Both the position numbers and the translations under genes were made by a program. The notes under the pieces are model-generated. The model saw nothing but the letters and a program-made list of their open reading frames with translations. It was not told where the DNA came from and made no database searches. From NCBI GenBank assembly GCA_947499545.1, contig CANMOZ010000007.1, positions 62,001-126,000 of the forward strand: a DNA stretch of 64,000 bases, read 5' to 3'. Source of the DNA: an uncultured Saccharospirillaceae bacterium. Lineage in GTDB: Bacteria > Pseudomonadota > Gammaproteobacteria > Pseudomonadales > Oceanobacteraceae. This document shows, in pieces, positions 34,035 through 49,000 of the stretch (position 1 is the first letter of the stretch; each line of letters opens with the position of its first letter).

Positions 34035-37000
34035 ACAGCGCCCTTACTAACCGCAGATTGTCCGTAGGTGTGATTTCCATCAACCTCACCACACCCAGGT
34101 TCTATTGCTTGAAGAACCTCTACGGCGTCCTGGTTAATTGCAGAAAAGACAGCATCAACAGACAAATTTCCAGAAAAGAATTCTGTTTCTAATTTTTCTT
34201 CTGTGTAGATAGGTGAACTCTGATTTTTCATATTAAACACATCAGAGGGAAGTCTCTTTGCTTTTGTGGTTATCAAATCTAGCTGACTCAACAGATAGTC
34301 TGTCAACGTTTCCAATGTCGGAAATTCAAACAAGACAGCTGTATTAATTTCAATCTTCAATATTTCAGACAACTCGCTAACAAAACTCACCCCCAAAATG
34401 GAATCTAACCCATAATCAGAAAAAGGTTGCTGATCATCAATCTGAGAATCGTCAATTTGGAGTGATTGAGCCAATACTAACTTTGCTTGCTGCTTAACTT
34501 GTTGTGCACTCATACTGGCAGCATGATGTTTGATCTTTAATTCTTGCTCAGGTTGAGATGCAGCTTCCCTAAAACTTTCATTTTGCATAACCAACCCTGA
34601 AAGATTCTTACTGCCATAACCCCGTTTAAACTGTGCTTCCAGAAATTCAGCCAGCTGATCCAGCGTCGTGTACTCAAATAATATAGCGGTATTTAATTCA
34701 AGTGAGATACTCTCCCCTACCCTTGTAAGAAAGGTAACTCCCAAAATTGAATCAAGACCGTATTCTGCAAAGGGTCTATCAAGCTCGATTTCTTCAACAG
34801 GTATTTGTACTGTGTTTGCTAGCACTTTCTTTAGCATAGCTACAAATTCAACTGACCCGGAACTCGACTGCATTAACACGGCATCATTAGATACTTTCTC
34901 TACATCCTGAGTGCTTGTAGCTGCTAAGTTAGCATTTGAAACTCCTTCGATGCCAGTATTAGCATCCACCTCATGATATTTCTGTTGCCCTATCGCATTC
35001 ATATTTCTACTCGCTACCACAATTTGCTGGCCAAGACGATGCCCAACCTCTGCTGGAAACAAGCAACTATTAAAGTCTATTTTCTTTAAAGCAAACGCCC
35101 AATTCTCTGGAGATATTGCAGGTGTCCCAGGAATCCGTATTTCAGAATCTTCATAAAGCCACCAACCTTTAAGTAATCCAAAGGTAAGATGAGAGAATAG
35201 TGAAAAATGGCTAATTTCATTCAAAATAATTGCTGAATTAGAAGTCAATACAGACTGGACATTACTAAGTGTGTTTTCAATATTATCAGTAGCATGCAAC
35301 ACATTGGCTGCGATTAATATGTCAAAGTAATTATTCTTAATTCCTTGAGTCTTTGCAGGTGTTTGCACATCCCAAATTTTGTAGGTTAGGAATTTATTGT
35401 CTTTGCCATATTCTTTCTGTGCATGCATTAAGAAGGCTTTGGACACATCCGTATAACAGTACTCAGCTGGTGTATACTTGGCTTGTTTAAGTGCATCCAA
35501 GACAACTGCTGTTGTACCTCCAGTACCAGCGCCCACCTCTATTATCCTAATGGGTTTTTCAGGGTTATTTTGAACTAGTAACTTTATTTGACTTATCACG
35601 CTATGAGTAACTACCTGATTAAAATAATCAGAAAGTGCATTATTTTTATAAAGCCCCTCCACTCGCCTCATTGAGGAATTAGGAAACACAGAATCCGTTG
35701 CGAGCCGCTTACCAACAAGTATTTGTGATAAATCTTCAAAGCAACAGTCTATTAATTCAATCTGTATCTTCCTTTCTTTGTTGCTCAAATACTCATTTTT
35801 AAGTGCGTGCCAACGCTCTTGAATCTTATTGGTCTCAAAATCGGTTAAATTTTGGACCGCCGTAATTTTCAATCCTTGCCTTTCAATCAGTCCAGCACGC
35901 TGCAAAACATCTAAGCTGCAATCCCACCACCGACGATAACTTCTTAGAATTCCTGATTTCCTCCAAAGCCCTTCCTGTTCTTCATATTGATTCGCATTTC
36001 TTAAGATCCCTAATGAACCTAACACAACCCATAATTTTTCCGCCATTATCCTGTCAAAGCGTTGAGAATCATATAGTGACAATAAATTTGGTGCTTCTTT
36101 CTGAGCAAATTCGAAAGCTTCTCTATTTTTTAGGTACTGATCCACCGATATATTCTTTGGGGTATCTACTAGCGGCATAAGTGATTTGACTGCTTTTGTA
36201 GCAGACATGCACAATATTTGACCAAGCCGACCCAGCCTCAAAGCCTCTACAAATTTCACAAAGCATTCAAACCCCTGACGATCTTCCAATGCTCCGGCAT
36301 GCTGACTGAGCGGCAAACTTGAAACATCTTTATTTTCCAAATTATTTAAGGATGAATGCCAAAATCCCCAATTAATAGTACCGATTGGAAATCTCGATTG
36401 AAGTCCGACACTCCTAACAAATGCATCAGAAAATGTAATGCCTGCTGCATATGGACCCAACTTCGCGGCACCTGAAAATGCAAAATTTTGTCCCGAAGAA
36501 AAATAGCAGAGAAAATCTAAGGATTCATGTTCAAAAGCTTGATAAAATCTAATACTCCCCTTCGATTTCATTTCAAACACTTCATTGAACTGAGAATTTG
36601 TTATCTGTGTTATAGGATTTTCATAGCTAAACACCACTCCAGAAAAAATAGCGCCATCAATGTTTCCGTATCGCTGTTTGACTGTATCAACAGCTTCTTT
36701 TAAAGACTCCAAATCTAATGCATCAGCCTGTAAATAATCCAACGAGACATCAGATGCTTTCCCATTGATTTTACCCTTACATTCGGCAATTCGTTTTTGA
36801 ACACTGGAATCCTCTTCTGGTCTTCTTCCAAACCAAATGACTTTTGCTTTGTAGTCAGATAAAAGGAAGCGGCTTATGACCCCCCCCACTGTTCCACTGC
36901 CTCCTAAAATTACATAAACGCCTCCCTCTCTAATGGTTTCCGTTAATTCGTTTGATTTCTCAGAATCACTATCCCAAACAAGCTGTGAAATTTTCTGGCT

Positions 37001-40000
37001 GTACCGCCCTTTTGAACTGAGTTTAATCACATCTCCACGTGGCAAACCTGGCTCTTCTTGAATTCGTTTTGCAAGATCAGAAAGCTCTTCAGGTGTTGAC
37101 CATTCCTGCAAATTCACATCGATGTTTCGCACTTTAAAACGATGCTCACCCTGTGCAATTGCATAGCCCATACCAGTCAACCCGCCCCCAACAGCGCTCG
37201 TCATTTCGGAGGATAATCGGTAGTTGTTCTGGGAAACCAAATAAGTGTCAATGGATTGCTTGAAATTTTGTTGTTTGAGCCACTTTATAGTTTTCAAGAG
37301 TAAAAATTCATTGAAATCCGATCTCTCAATTACTGCATTCCAATCAGAAGTGTCACTGGTTTCACCAATAAAGTAGAAAGCATCGAAATCTGGCACATGG
37401 TTTAAAAACACATGGAACAAGTTGTCACTTTTAACATTGATTAACCATCTATCCTGCTCTACTTGACGGTTTTCATTACTTGGTATCAACCAGAATACTG
37501 AATTAAATTCCTCATTTGACTGGTTATCAAGTTTGTAGAGGCCAATCAAGCTTTCAACAAGATCTTCGTTCTCAGAGCCTGCTACGATCAACACATTACG
37601 ATGCATTGCGGGCTTTGTATAATCGGTATCTACAATTGCTTCCCAGTGTGAAGCGTAGCTACATGAATCAATTTGGTGATTTTTTTCTAAGGGTATTTTT
37701 TGATCAGCTTCAGGTTGTATTGAAATACTTTTTTCGATAGAATTTTCAGGCTTTCTAACGTCTAAATCATTCCGATCAAGCCGAATATCAGAAACCCACT
37801 CAGTATCGGCACTTCGCCCTGCAGGCCAGAAACGTCGTTTTGCAAACGGGTATACAGGCACACTGATTCGATAGGGTTTTGCACCTTCACGATGATCATG
37901 AATTGCACTCCAATCAATGGTTTCACCTACAATCCATAGCTCTAGTATTTTATTCCATTTCCCCTTTTCAGCCCATTGAACCAGTGTCTTGCTAAGGTCC
38001 TCGTCTGCAATTTGCAATAATCGATTACGAGGTACCTTTCCATAATAAATACCCTCAACGCCTTCAGCTTTCCCATTTAAAAATTTATCTAACATTTCCA
38101 AAAGCGTATTGGGTGAGTCAGCAATAAAGCCCACTCTAGCCGCCATCATCTCCCTACCATTTTGCAAAGTGTAAGCTAGGTTAGTGAATGTCAATTGAGG
38201 CATATCTGGGTCTGCCGCTACAAAGGATTTTAATGCTTTTGCGTAATCCTGTAATCGTTCTGAGTCACGGGCAGACAGTAAGAATACCTCTTTTTCTGCG
38301 GAAGAGGGTGCTGGTCGATATTCATCAAATTCTTCAATGATCACATGCGCATTGGCACCACCAGCACCGAAGGAAGAGACTCCTGCTATACGACTATCCG
38401 AATCGGGTTGTTCCCACTCATTCAAATTCTGTTGCAAATAAAAAGGCGTCGTGTCTAAACGCAGATCTGGGTTTAATTCCGATGCATGCAAACTAGGAAC
38501 AAGCTGCTTATGTTTAAGCTGAAGGATAACTTTGGTGACACCCGCTACTCCCGCCGCCGCTTCTAAATGACCAATATTGGATTTTGCTGAACCGAGCGCA
38601 CAATGCCGCTGCTCCACTTTATCTTTAGCAAAGGCCTGAGTTAGACCTGTTACTTCAATGGGGTCTCCCAATTCGGTTCCAGTACCGTGGGCTTCAATGT
38701 AACTTATCTGATCAGCAGAAATGTTAGACTGGTCAAGCGCCATTCGAATAACATCTGCCTGAGCGAGAGGGTTAGGCACCGTATAGCCATTTGTTTTTCC
38801 ACCATGGTTAACGGCTGTCCCCCTAATAACGGCATGTATTGGATCACGATCTGCCATCGCTTGTGACAAAGGTTTTAAAAGTAAGGTACCGACTCCTTCC
38901 CCTGGAACAAAGCCATTACCCCCTTTACCAAAACTACGGCACCGACCATCTTTAGAGAGCATTTGCCCAGCGCATAACTCAACATAATTAGAGGGATGCA
39001 GGTAAAGATTGACGCCTCCAGCAATTGCCATCTGGCATTCACCACGCCTTAAGCTTTCACAGGCTTGATGTATAGCTGTCAGAGAGGATGAACACATGGT
39101 GTCTACAGGTTCACTCGGGCCTTTGAGGTTAAGCAGATAGGATACTCGGTTGGCTGTCGAACTGAATGACGTTCTCGGAAAGACCATTTGCCCCTGTTCA
39201 CGTAAACTAGGGCCGTAGAGTCCATAGCCCGTTTTTGTGATGCCTGCAAATATACCGATGTTGCCGTCATACATGATGGCAAGATCCTGCTTAGTAATGC
39301 CTGCATCCTCTAAAGCATGCCAACAGCTCTGCAAAAACAACCGTTCTTGCGGATCTATATTGAGGGCTTCACGCGGCGAAATATTGAAAAACAGCGGATC
39401 AAAATCTGCAAACCCTTCAATAAATCCTCCCCACTTACAATAGCTTTTGCCAGTACGAACTGCTTCTTTAACAGAATCAACATAGAAATTTCTTAGCGAC
39501 CAGCGTTCATCTGGAATTTCACCAACACTATCACGACCTTCAGCCAGATTTTTCCAAAAATGCTCCAAATCGGATGCCTGAGGATAACGACCACTCATTC
39601 CAATAACGGCAGTAGGTTCAGACTGCAGATCACGGCATTTATGCGTTTTTGATGAGATCATTTTCGATTCAGATGAAGTATGATTTTCAGGAGAAACTGC
39701 CTGCAGTCCAGCTTGAGCATCAACATTTACCGATTTATTGGATGTCCCACTACCGATCCACAAGCGGCAAGCATCCTCATAAGTGACTGAGATATATCGA
39801 GCAATATCATTCAAGGTTTGATATTCGAAAAATAGAGTTTTTGATAATTGCCGAGCTTCTAGTGGAAGTGATTCAAGTAACTCACTGTTCGTGAACTCAT
39901 TTTCTAATGCCCGATTAAGCCGAGTAATCATAATCGAGTCAATACCGTAGTTTTCAAGAGGCTCTTGTGGGTCGACTCTATCAATCGGCATCAGTGTAAT

Positions 40001-43000
40001 ACTGCAAAATACTTGAGTTAAACGGTCAACGACTGCCAATACTAATACTTCAAAAGATTTCTGCATGTGTTTTTCATCTTCAACATTTAATGATACACCG
40101 GAAATTTTTATGGTTGAATTTTCTTTTACCGGTGCATGTATTGGCTCAACTACATTGATTTCGGATTCTTCAGACCTTTCTTCTTTGTTATCTCCGTATA
40201 TCCATTCAGAAATTTTTTCTTTATAGCCCTCGACAATCATAAGACGATCAATATCTAAATTAATCGCAACCTGTAACGAAGCTATACCTAATTCTGTTGT
40301 CATGGGTGTCATGCCAGTATGACGTTCCATTTCAGCAACACTCTCTTCGGACAATTGCATACCGCCCTCTGCCCAATAAGGAAAATTGATAGAGAGCGTT
40401 CTTCCAAAACATTCGCCTTGCTGAACCCATTCATTACGGATCATTGCAAACTGATCCATAAAGGCATTAGCACAAGCATAATCTGCTTGCCCAACACTAC
40501 CCCACTCAGCAGAACATGACGAAAATAATGTAAAAAATTCAAGTGGGATTTTTTGAGTTGCTATATGAAGATTTTCCGTACCCACAACTTTTGCTGCGTA
40601 TACGTCTTGGATATCCTTGGGTGTTTTACTAAGAAGTAATCTATCTCTATTTAATCCAGCACAATGCAAGATGCCATTGATGACACCATGCTGCTGAATA
40701 ACGTTAGAAATAAAACCCCTTACTTGATGCATATCAGCCAGATCGACTGATGCATATTTGGCCATTGCGCCTACTTTCTGTAGGCCAAGCAATGTTGTTT
40801 GAATCCGTTCATCTTGTTTGGATCGTCCCAGCAAATATAGATGAACGCCTTGACATTGTTCACTGATCGCCTTGGCACATGCTAAACCGATTCCACCCAT
40901 GCCACCGGTGATCACATACACACCGCTATCCTGCCAATCCGTGATCGGACCTTTGGATTTCAAATCATTGAGTCTTTGCTCATGATCGATCAGTTCTTGC
41001 CAACGCCATTCAGCCCATACTCCTTTAGATTGCAAACTCAAAAGAGGTGAGTTAGTCGCTGGGCTGTACTGAATTTTCTCAGCAATGTGCATCAACTGCT
41101 GTTGAGTCAAACCTTTGGTATGGGTTGGAATCCAAAGACAACGAGATTCTATTGATAGCTCTAAACTCGCCGTTCGGAGTAATGCATTCAGACCAATCAG
41201 TAGTCGGCTTTCGGTTTTTTTACTCGCAATGATAAGCTCGATACGCTCTAAGTTCTGGGTTGATTGAACTAATTGTATCAACTCATTTGTCAAAGCTTGA
41301 TAACGCGTTGCTTGAGTGATGCCACTGGCCGTTAAATGATTCACGATCGGGGCTAAATTTCGTTTTTCTAACGATGCCTTTAGCATTTGAGCGTGCGCTT
41401 TAGCTACATCAATCAAAATCAAATGACAGCGACCGGTGCGAATTTTTCCATTCTGACGAGGCACAAGCCATGCTGGCTCGGAGAAAACTAATCGGGCTTC
41501 TTCATTAGATACTACACGCTCCTTTTGGAAACTTTTTACCTTACTACTTGCTTGTAATTGTTGATTTCGTGCCATTGGCATTTCTGATGGTATGGAATCT
41601 GGCATTTTGATCCAGTAACGCTCTTTAGCAAAAGGGTATACTGGCAAATGGCATCTTTTGTTACTATGACTTTTAGGCCAGTAGTCATTCCAATTTACCT
41701 CACTGCCCGATAGCCACTGCTGGGCAATTGAAGTAACATCAGACTCAGTTAAATTAGACTCAGAACCATTATTAACCCTATTGATTAATTGCAACTTTAA
41801 TTCTTCCAGATTTTTTGCAATAAAAGCGGCTCGATGACGCATGGATTCCCTAGCGGTCTGCAATGTATAGGCAACCGTTTGAAGCTCTGTATTGAGATTG
41901 TGATTGGGTTTTTCTAACCAATGCAACAGGGCTTTTAAATAATCATCTAAACTCTCTTTAGTTTTCGCAGAAATAACTATTAAGCGCACGATATCCCCAG
42001 CAAACAAGTTAACTTTCTTCAATTCCGAGTGAACTGGAACATACTCACTCACCACTAAATGTGAATTAGTGCCGCTATGACCAAAACTATTGATTGCGGC
42101 CATCCGCCGCTGCCCCGATGAGATTGGCCAATCTTTAGCTTGTGTATTAATATAAATAGGCGTTTGATTGAGGTTGATGTCTGGATTCAAGTGTTTGAAG
42201 CCATATAGACCTGGTATTTTGCGTTCTTTTAAACACATTAGAACTTTAATCAACCCGATAACACCGGCAGCTGAAGCCGTATGACCTATATTGGCTTTAA
42301 TACTGCCCAGCGCTGTCGCATGACTTCCGTTCAATCCCGTATCGAAAGCACGGATTAATGCATTGGCTTCGATTGGATCACCTAATCGAGTTCCAGTACC
42401 ATGCGCTTCGATATAACCAATGTCTTCCTGATTAATTTGGAATTTTTTATAGGTATCTCTAATCAATTGTTCTTGCGATTCTCCATTGGGGGCCGTTATG
42501 CCATTACTGGCACCATCTTGATTAACACCGCTGGCTTCAATTATCCCGTAAATAGAATCTCCGGCTGCTTCGGCATCTTCAAGGCGCTTAAGCACGACCA
42601 TCCCGACTCCTTCAGAAATCACAGTACCGTCGGCTTCAGCATCAAAACTGTGGCATTGTCCACTGCGACTGAGCATCTTAATCTCAGCCAATCGAATCAT
42701 GCCTTCCTGATCCAAAAGTGCATAAACGCCACCAGCAATGGACATCTCACTTTCACCTCGACGCAAACTTTCACAGGCCTGATGAATAGCAACACCTGAT
42801 GAAGAACATCCAGTATTGATGACCATCGCAGGTCCTCGCAAATCCAGAAAGTAGGATAATCTTGAAGCGATAATGGCTTCCGAGCCACCGGTAAAAGAAT
42901 CTCTGTAATAATCACCAGGTTCATTACCAACATATAAACTGACGTTTTGACCAGCCAATTTGACCGGATTAATACCCGCATCTTCCAGCGCTTTCCAACT

Positions 43001-46000
43001 TTCCTGCAAGACTAGACGTTGGTGCGGCGTCATAGACATGGCTTCATGTGGCGTCAAGTTGAAAAATAACGGGTCGAAGCAATCTCGGTCTTTTAGAATA
43101 CCTGCTTTATTGCAATAACTTTTACCTGGCTCATACTCATCTTGGTAAAAGCTGGGATTTAAATAGTGTTTGGGAAGTATTTCCACACTATTGCGATTAT
43201 GAAGAATCAGATCCCAGAGTTCCTCTGCATTATCAGCACCTGGACACTGAACTGACATACCTACAACTGCTATCTTTACGGATTGCCCTGAACTCACTTT
43301 GGAAATAGATTTGTTATTAACTAATGGTTGCTGATCTGGCAATGCATATTGAGCCTCATTAACTGTTTGAGCGATTTTTATTGTATTTTCACTCTGACAT
43401 TCTAGCTTTGATGCATCTGTAATGCTTTGCTGGAAATAGCTCCTAATCTGAGTTGCATAATGCTTCATCAAGTAGGTGCTTAATTTAACTAAGCTAGCAT
43501 ATTCGAATAAAATCGCACTATTGAGCTCCAAACCCAAAATTTGATTTAATTGCTTTACAAAACCCACCCCCAAGATAGAGTCTACACCGTAATCTGAAAA
43601 TGGGATCTTGGGTTGAAGCGTCTCAGGATCTGCTTTTAGGCTGGTTGCCAAAGCAGTTTTCATTACCTTCATCAGTTTCGCTTCTATCGAATCCGAAAAA
43701 TCGAGATGCGAGGTATGTTTTTCTACAGAGTTCACTAGTGGCTTTTTGATTGTATTTTCCGTTAAATCAGCTGACTCCAAAATTGCCTGAGTGTGTTTGT
43801 TAAAACCGACTATTGAATCGGTTGCCTGAGTGGGTTCACTGAGAATCATGCCATCACTGTGGGCACTGATGATTTGCTGACCCAATAATGCACCCTGCTG
43901 AACATGTCTAACCACTTTTGAAAACCCTAAGTGCAGAAGTAGGCTTTCCCAAGTCATTTCATCAATCAGCGGCGAGCCAGGAATACGCAGTGACTCATCT
44001 TCATATAACCACCAACCTGACAATAATCCAAAAGACAGAGTTGCAGCAGTGGTTTTAGAGTTTAATTCATTTAATAACAGCAAACCGCCTTGTTTTAAAA
44101 ACGTTTTTGCGTGCTTGAGCGTTTGAACAATATTTGACGTTGCATGCAGAACGTTGGTAGCGATTACCACATCGTATTGCCCAGCAATATCTACCCAAGA
44201 GATTGGTCCAGTAGAAATATCTAATCGATCGGTATTGAAATAGCTACGCCCTTTACTAAAGGTGTTATTGCCATGATCTAGAAATGCTTTTGAAAGATCC
44301 GTATAGCAATATTCACCGATATATCGAGCATACTGATCCAATTTAGGCAACACTCTAGCCGTTGTACCTCCTGTGCCCGCACCCACTTCCAATATACGTA
44401 TTGAACAGTCTGGTCTACGGGAAATTAATGCCGAAATAAAGTCATCAAGACGATTCGCTAATTGGTCATTAAAAAAATCACTTAACTGGTTATTTTTATA
44501 AATACCTTCGACCTTAGCCATTGATCCAGAAGGAAAAAGTACATCTGTTGCTTGCAATTGACCTCTTAAAATATCAGGCAACTGATGCAAGCAATCATCC
44601 AAAAGTGCAACCTGTATGCGACGACTGGGGTCTTCCATATATCGACTGCGCTGTTTTTGCCAATCAGACAAAATTGCTGCACGCTGAACATGATCGAGTA
44701 TTTTCGATACCCGGTAGTTACCTGATTCAGCTATTACAAGTCCATGTTCAATCAATATTGATAAGCATTCATCAAACCAACGCGAATAAGCGTCAATTAT
44801 GCCAGCTTGTTGCATCAATGCATCAACCGTTTGTGGCACGGCCTTTTGAAATATGCCCATTGATTGCAATTGGAGGTAGGCTATTTGAACAATCGAGCGA
44901 TCTAACTGAGTTGGATCGAATACAGCTTGCAAATGATTTAGGTAATCTTGATCTAAAACGGCTTGCGGTACTGGGAGGGTTTGTACATTTGAAGCTGTTA
45001 ATTGGTAAGTCTCTTCGGTTAATTGCATTAGGTTTTGTACAGCGGGCGGTGCTTTAATGCATAAGATCCGATACAACTGGTTTTGACACAATGCGGACGT
45101 GAATGTTTCAAAGCAAGCAAAACCTTCTTGATCAGTAAGCGCATCCATATTATTGCTAATGGCTCGCTCTTTTAGTGATGCTTGCCAGAAACCCCAATTA
45201 ATAACACCCACCGGAAATTTCGATTGGGTACGCAAGGCATCTGCAAAAACATCGGCAAAGGTGATGCCAGTTGCATAGGCAGCTACCTTAGCAGCACCTG
45301 AAAAAGCAAAACCCTGACCCGATGAAAAGTAACAGAGAAAGTCTAAAGAAAGGTGCTTAAATGCTTGATAGAAATTAATACTACCTAATACTTTCACATT
45401 CAATATTTCTTGAAATCGTGTTTCAGTTGTCTCTTGAATACTGTTTTCAAAATCAAATACCATCCCTGAGAAGATAGCGCCTTGAATACTTCCTTCTTGC
45501 TTGATAATTTGAGTTACTGCTTGTTGTAGGCTATCTAGCTGAGTTGCATCGGCTTGGATGTAATCCAATTTCCCAGCAAAGATTTGTGATTTCAACGCTT
45601 CTTGAATGTGGTGTTTCTCTTTTGAACTACGGCCTATCCATATGACTTTTGCGTGATATTTCTCTATCAACTGGCGACTAATAATACGACCTATGGTGCC
45701 ACTTCCACCTAGTATGACGTAGACGCCTTCTTGCTTTAGCTTTGCAGAGCTTTCTTCTAATAATTCCGTTGGCGCTAAAGCTTGCAAAAATCTCTGGCCC
45801 CGAGACCATTTCACGAGTTCGCCACGTTCTGCTGGAGGTTCATTGAATAACTGATATAAACTATCAGCACTTGAAGACCAGTCAGAATCTAAATCAATCT
45901 GGCGCAAACGCATTCTAAAGTCGCTCTGCACCAGAGCAAACCCAAGACCTGTTAACCCTGCACCAATAAAATTGCTGGGTGTTGACTCGCCACTAAAGGG

Positions 46001-49000
46001 GTACCGGCCGATTGAAATTGAGTAAATATCCAGTACTGCATCTTCACCTAATCGATTTTGCAGCGCCTTAAACAGTTTAAGTGCATTAAGTTCATACTGA
46101 TTTACATTTTTCATCAGCGCATGTGAAAGTGCTTCTGAATCTTGATCCGGACTTATCACTATCACTCGATTAATTTTAGGAAGGCTATCTAAAATCAGGT
46201 CAATACCTTTCTCATCACTCGATGCACAAACCCAATGTGTATTTGCAATGGCTTCTGTTTGCCCTTCCCTAAATTGCACCCTGATACATTGACCTTGGAT
46301 ATCTAATTGATTCCTTATTTTATCAATTAATTGCTGCTGGTCTGTATTTTTCCCAAGCTGCACCAGAAGATGTATACCTTCAAGCGATGTTCTCGCAGTA
46401 TTCTTCAAAGGCGCTACTTTCCATATGGGTACGTAAGTCAACCCTTTGGATGATGCCTGCGCTCCATCAATGGCAACAGATTCTAGCGGGTCGTTTTGCA
46501 AGGCTGTTGTACTATTCGTATTTACGAAATTATTGGCATTTTTGATGTTATTAATACATTTTGCACTATCAAGATTCGTAGAGTTTTCATTATCGATTGA
46601 CCTTGGCTCAGGATGTGCCAAGGTAGGCGCCCAATAGGATTCTTTGGCAAATGGATATCCTGGTAGCGGCACTCTTTTAGGTTGTGCAGATTTCGTTGAG
46701 TAAAGCACAGTCCAATCAATGGCACCGCCTTTAACCCAAAGTGCCGCTAATTTCTTAAATTGCCCTGTTTCAGCCCAATGAAAAACAATAGATCCCCAAT
46801 CATTTTCACCTAGAATATCGACAAGAGTGTCTTCATGAACATCCACCTCGCCCGACCAAAATTCTAAATTTTCTGTTTCTCCAACAATCCATTTAGATAA
46901 ATTTGCTTTCAGGGCTTCTATAGAATCAACTTTAAATACTAGGCGATGTGCTAGCTCAGCACGTCCCATTTGTAACGTATAGGCTATATCACTTAGATTT
47001 AACGCAATATCTTCCTGATTGAGATATTCATGGAGATTCAGGGCCAGACTTCTCAAAGCTTCCGGAGTGCGAGCTGAAATAGGAATTAATGCCGACTTAG
47101 ATTCGATCGATATTGGAACTTGATTGGGAACATGCTCCTCCAGCACTACGGATGCATTTGCCCCTCCAGCACCAAAGGAAGAAATTGCGGCTACCCTTTT
47201 ATCGGTTGTTACCGTCCAATTGGATAATTTGGTTTGAATATAAAAAGGGGATTGTTCAATATTGAGCTTTGGATTGAAGGGTTCAGCAAATACCGAAGGC
47301 ACTAATGTTTTGTGCTGAAACTGCATCAGCAGTTTAGTCATTCCTACAATACCCGCAGCACTTTCGCTATGACCTATATTACTTTTCACGGACCCTAAAG
47401 CACAGGTATTTTTTAAACCATACTGTGAAGATTCAAAAGCTCGTTTCAACCCACTCAGCTCAATGGGATCGCCCAGACTTGTACCCGTTCCATGTGCTTC
47501 AATATAACTTAATTCAGACGCATCAACTCGCGCACATTGTAAGGCTGATGTAATTAATTTAGCCTGTGCGGACGCGCTGGGTACTGTATAGCCGTTGGTA
47601 TGCCCGCCGGCATTGACTGCGCTGCCACGAATGACTGCATAAATATGATCGCCTTCGATTTCAGCTTTATGAAGAGGTTTCAGTAACAGAGCTCCGACTG
47701 CTTCGGCATCGACAAATCCATCAGCTGAATCACTGAATACACTGCACCTATTTCCCTCTGACAACATCATCATTTCACTGAGGTTAATCAAGTGATTGGG
47801 ATTCACTACTAAATTCACCCCACCCGCAACCGCTAATTCACACTCACCTTGTTTTAAGCTGTTAATAGCTAAATGAATCGCACTTAAAGCGGATGAGCAT
47901 GCAGTATCAATGGCCATACTTGGGCCACTTAAATCAAAATGATAAGATACTCGATTTGCAATGGACCAAAAATGTGAATTAGAGTGGTAACCGCTGTTCA
48001 TTGCTCCAACAAATACACCCACCGAGCCTTTTTTATTCAGCATCATTGGGTTATAGCCGGCATCTTCAATGCAATGGTATGCTTCTTCTAAAAATAGACG
48101 CGCTTGAGGGTCCATTTTTTCTGCTTCACGGCGGGACACTTTGAAAAATCCAGGATCAAAACAATCAACACCATCAAGAAAACTCCCATAACGGGTATAA
48201 CAGTGACCTTCTTTACCTTTTTCTGAATCATAATAGCGTTGCCACTCCCACCTCGATGCAGGTATTTCGCCAATAGCACAATAGCCCTCCATGAGTTTCT
48301 TCCAGAAAGCTTCTTTGGTTTCTGCCTGAGGATAACGACCTGCAACCCCAATCACTGCTATTTTTTGAATCTCGCTTTCTTCAACCGAATCTCTTGCTTC
48401 CCCCTTCTCCTTAGACAGAGTTTTATTAGATGGATGTTTATTTTCTGTATTGACAGGAGTCTGTTTCAATGTATTTAGTTTTTGAATCGCTTTAGGAGGC
48501 ATTGGTTTTTGGCTAGATTTGATAAATGGATCAGCGTGTTTTTCTTTATTGAGTACTCCAGTCAGTTTTTCACCATAGTGTTCTACAAAGTAATCCACCA
48601 ATGCTGCAAGTGTTGGCACTTCAAAAAATATTGAGCTGTCTACTGATTCGAAGTATTCATTAAAAGCATTAGTTAATTGAACAACCAATATAGAGTCCAA
48701 ACCGTAATCTTCTAAGCGACGTTGGCGTTGCAGCTTATGCTCAGGAATTTTCAACGTCTTTGAAACCAGTTGTTTTAAGAAGGTTTCAACCTGAACATGC
48801 CAATTTAATTGATCTTGCTGGATTTCACATTTTTCAGCTGTATTCGCACTTTGATTGTCAGCAACCTTGATGATTGATGATTTCGCTTTTAAAATAGGCG
48901 TCTTAAGAGTTTGACGAACAACACCATCACTTTGCGCGACCACAATTTGCTGCCCTAAGACATGAGCTTTTGCAGCTGGAAACAGCACAGGTGAAAACCC

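Noticed and set aside
44521-45057. 178-codon plus-strand open frame
   Set aside because: It lies antisense to the pre-MT/MT region of PKS-2 with no family resemblance; long antisense frames are expected opposite such genes.
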